From Ga0077536 sp943370145 (GTDB lineage: Bacteria > Pseudomonadota > Gammaproteobacteria > Ga0077536): 15,007 nt of DNA. Location of the stretch: NCBI GenBank assembly GCA_943370145.1, contig CALRPY020000084.1, positions 1 through 15,007 on the forward strand. The letters run 5' to 3'. Position 1 is the stretch's first letter, and each line of letters begins with the position of its first letter. Below the pieces are notes generated by a model that did not search any database, had not been told where the DNA came from, and worked only from the letters and a program-made list of their open reading frames with translations. This document shows positions 13,968-15,007 of this stretch, in pieces. The translations under genes and the position numbers were made by a program.

Positions 13968-14638
13968 CAGACTTTGCCTTCGCCGGCCGGGCGCTCGAGG
14001 CGCCAGGCGGTCTTCAGTGCGAGGTTCACGAAATCCGTCGCGAAGTCCTCGAGTTCGGCGGTCATGATCTTCATCCGGCGCAGGAAGAAGTTGTAGGCGA
14101 GCACCGCCGGCACCGCGACCGCGATGCCGATGGCGGTCGCGACCAGCGCCTCGCCGATCGGGCCGGCGACGACGTCGAGGCTTGCCGACCCGGATTTCGT
14201 GATGTCCTGCAGCGCGTGCATGATGCCCCACACCGTGCCGAACAGGCCCACGAAAGGCGAGGTGCTGCCGATGCTCGCGAGCAGCGTGAGGCCGCCCTCG
14301 AGCGAGCGCCGCTCACGCTGCAGCTGCTGGCGGAGGCAGCGTTCCAGCAGGTCACGGCGGTCGCCGGCATGTTCGAGATCGTGGGCGTCCGTCGCCGGCC
14401 GCAGCGCCTCGAAACCGCGGGCGGCAAGGCGCGCGGCCGGGCCCTGCGGCGCCTTGATTTCCGCTGCCGCGGCAAGGCTGGGCGCGGCCCAGAACGTGCG
14501 GCCGTACGCGCGATTCGCCGCGCCGGCTCGCATGTTCTGCAGGAGCTTGAGCAACACCACGGTCCACGTCACGACCGAGAACGCGATCAGCGCATAGAGC
14601 GTCCAGGTGACGATGTGGTCATTCGAGAGGGCGGACAT
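13967..14638 (-). CDS. exbB: ExbB/TolQ/MotA-family proton channel protein
   Basis: The 223-residue protein has three membrane segments (about 11-32, 118-140, 159-182). It also has the family's conserved SIGSTSPFVGLFGTVWGIM (122-140) and GPIGEALVATAIGIAVAVPAVLAYN (159-183), the channel-forming helices shared by ExbB and TolQ. It surrounds ExbD and converts proton flow into TonB movement. A GTG at 14641 directly precedes the ATG at 14638, and AAGG lies about 9 nt before the GTG, so either codon may initiate; I chose the ATG. It follows tonB by about 19 nt. Confidence 0.92.
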   Translation of the reverse strand: MSALSNDHIVTWTLYALIAFSVVTWTVVLLKLLQNMRAGAANRAYGRTFWAAPSLAAAAEIKAPQGPAARLAARGFEALRPATDAHDLEHAGDRRDLLERCLRQQLQRERRSLEGGLTLLASIGSTSPFVGLFGTVWGIMHALQDITKSGSASLDVVAGPIGEALVATAIGIAVAVPAVLAYNFFLRRMKIMTAELEDFATDFVNLALKTAWRLERPAGEGKV

Positions 14639-14657
14639 CACTGCGGCTTACCTTCGA

Positions 14658-15007
14658 TTAGTCGAGTTTGAAAACGATAGAGAGCGTGAGGGTGCTGTCG
14701 ACCGGCTCGTCCCCACGCATCGCCGGGGTGAAGGTCCAGCGCCGGACCGTGCGCAGCGCCGACTGGTCCAGCACTTCGCGCCCGCTCGACTCCGCGACCT
14801 CGACCTTGCCGGGCAGGCCGTCGGCGCCGACCTGGATCCGCAACAGCACCTGGCCTTCCCAGCCACGGCGCCGCGCGATGGTCGGATACTCCGGCTTGGG
14901 GTTGCGCTTCGAGGTTGCGCGCGTGTGCGCCGGGACCAGCGGCACTTCGGCGGCCGGTGCGACCGGGCCCGGACTGGCAGGTGCGCTGGGCGCAGCGGCC
15001 ACCGGCG
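14658..15007 (-). CDS. tonB: Energy transducer TonB, C-terminal part (5' end beyond the window)
   Basis: Only the last 115 or so residues are visible. A Pro/Ala-rich linker is followed by a TonB C-terminal domain: PEYPTIARRRGWEGQVLLRIQVGADG (the YPxxAxxxGxEGxV pattern), then SSGREVLDQSALRTVRRWTFTPA and a final strand VDSTLTLSIVFKLD. This domain contacts the TonB box of outer-membrane receptors and drives uptake of iron chelates, vitamin B12 or other ligands. The N-terminal membrane anchor lies outside the window. It is the first visible gene of a tonB-exbB-exbD operon. Confidence 0.9.
   Translation of the reverse strand, partial: PVAAAPSAPASPGPVAPAAEVPLVPAHTRATSKRNPKPEYPTIARRRGWEGQVLLRIQVGADGLPGKVEVAESSGREVLDQSALRTVRRWTFTPAMRGDEPVDSTLTLSIVFKLD

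Overview
The window is about two-thirds GC by eye and reads as the chromosome of a high-GC proteobacterium. The gene content (a MotA/TolQ-type exbB, exbD and tonB group, an RhlE-type helicase, an aco-type dehydrogenase operon) most resembles an environmental gammaproteobacterium. I cannot place it more precisely from sequence alone. No rRNA, tRNA, CRISPR array, transposase or phage gene was found. Genes are tightly packed, and several start/stop codons overlap by 1 to 8 nt.

Layout, left to right. (1) Positions 1-263 hold a near-perfect 18-bp inverted repeat (51-87) and no supported gene. (2) 264-1450, minus strand: a two-gene operon encoding a ferric-reductase-like membrane cytochrome b and a small tetraheme cytochrome c. 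This looks like a transmembrane electron-transfer module. (3) 1592-5014, plus strand: five genes, namely an FMN nitroreductase-family protein, a SAM methyltransferase with a long N-terminal region, an unrecognised protein with a very basic tail, a second and different nitroreductase-family protein, and a small two-helix zinc-ribbon membrane protein. (4) 5197-6504, minus strand: an MFS transporter of the metabolite:H+ symporter type. (5) 6806-10383, minus strand: acoA-acoB-acoC (TPP-dependent E1 alpha and beta, plus an E2 made of a lipoyl domain joined to an alpha/beta hydrolase) and an overlapping SnoaL/NTF2-like gene. (6) 10596-11522, plus strand and divergent from acoA: a hormone-sensitive-lipase-type esterase. 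(7) 11869-13167, plus strand: an RhlE-type DEAD-box RNA helicase, closed by a strong intrinsic terminator. (8) 13560-15007, minus strand: exbD, exbB and the C-terminal part of tonB, in transcription order tonB-exbB-exbD, running off the right edge.

The most distinctive non-coding signal is a family of four dispersed elements (5036-5168, 6551-6738, 11556-11670, 13234-13516). Each lies between genes. Each is built from two inverted arms made of a 9-nt unit close to CACCGAGAA repeated about three times, around an unrelated centre of variable length. The best candidates for under-described biology are this repeat family, the methyltransferase/double-nitroreductase cluster with its basic-tailed partner, and the cytochrome b/tetraheme cytochrome pair. 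None of these can be called a proven new system from sequence alone.
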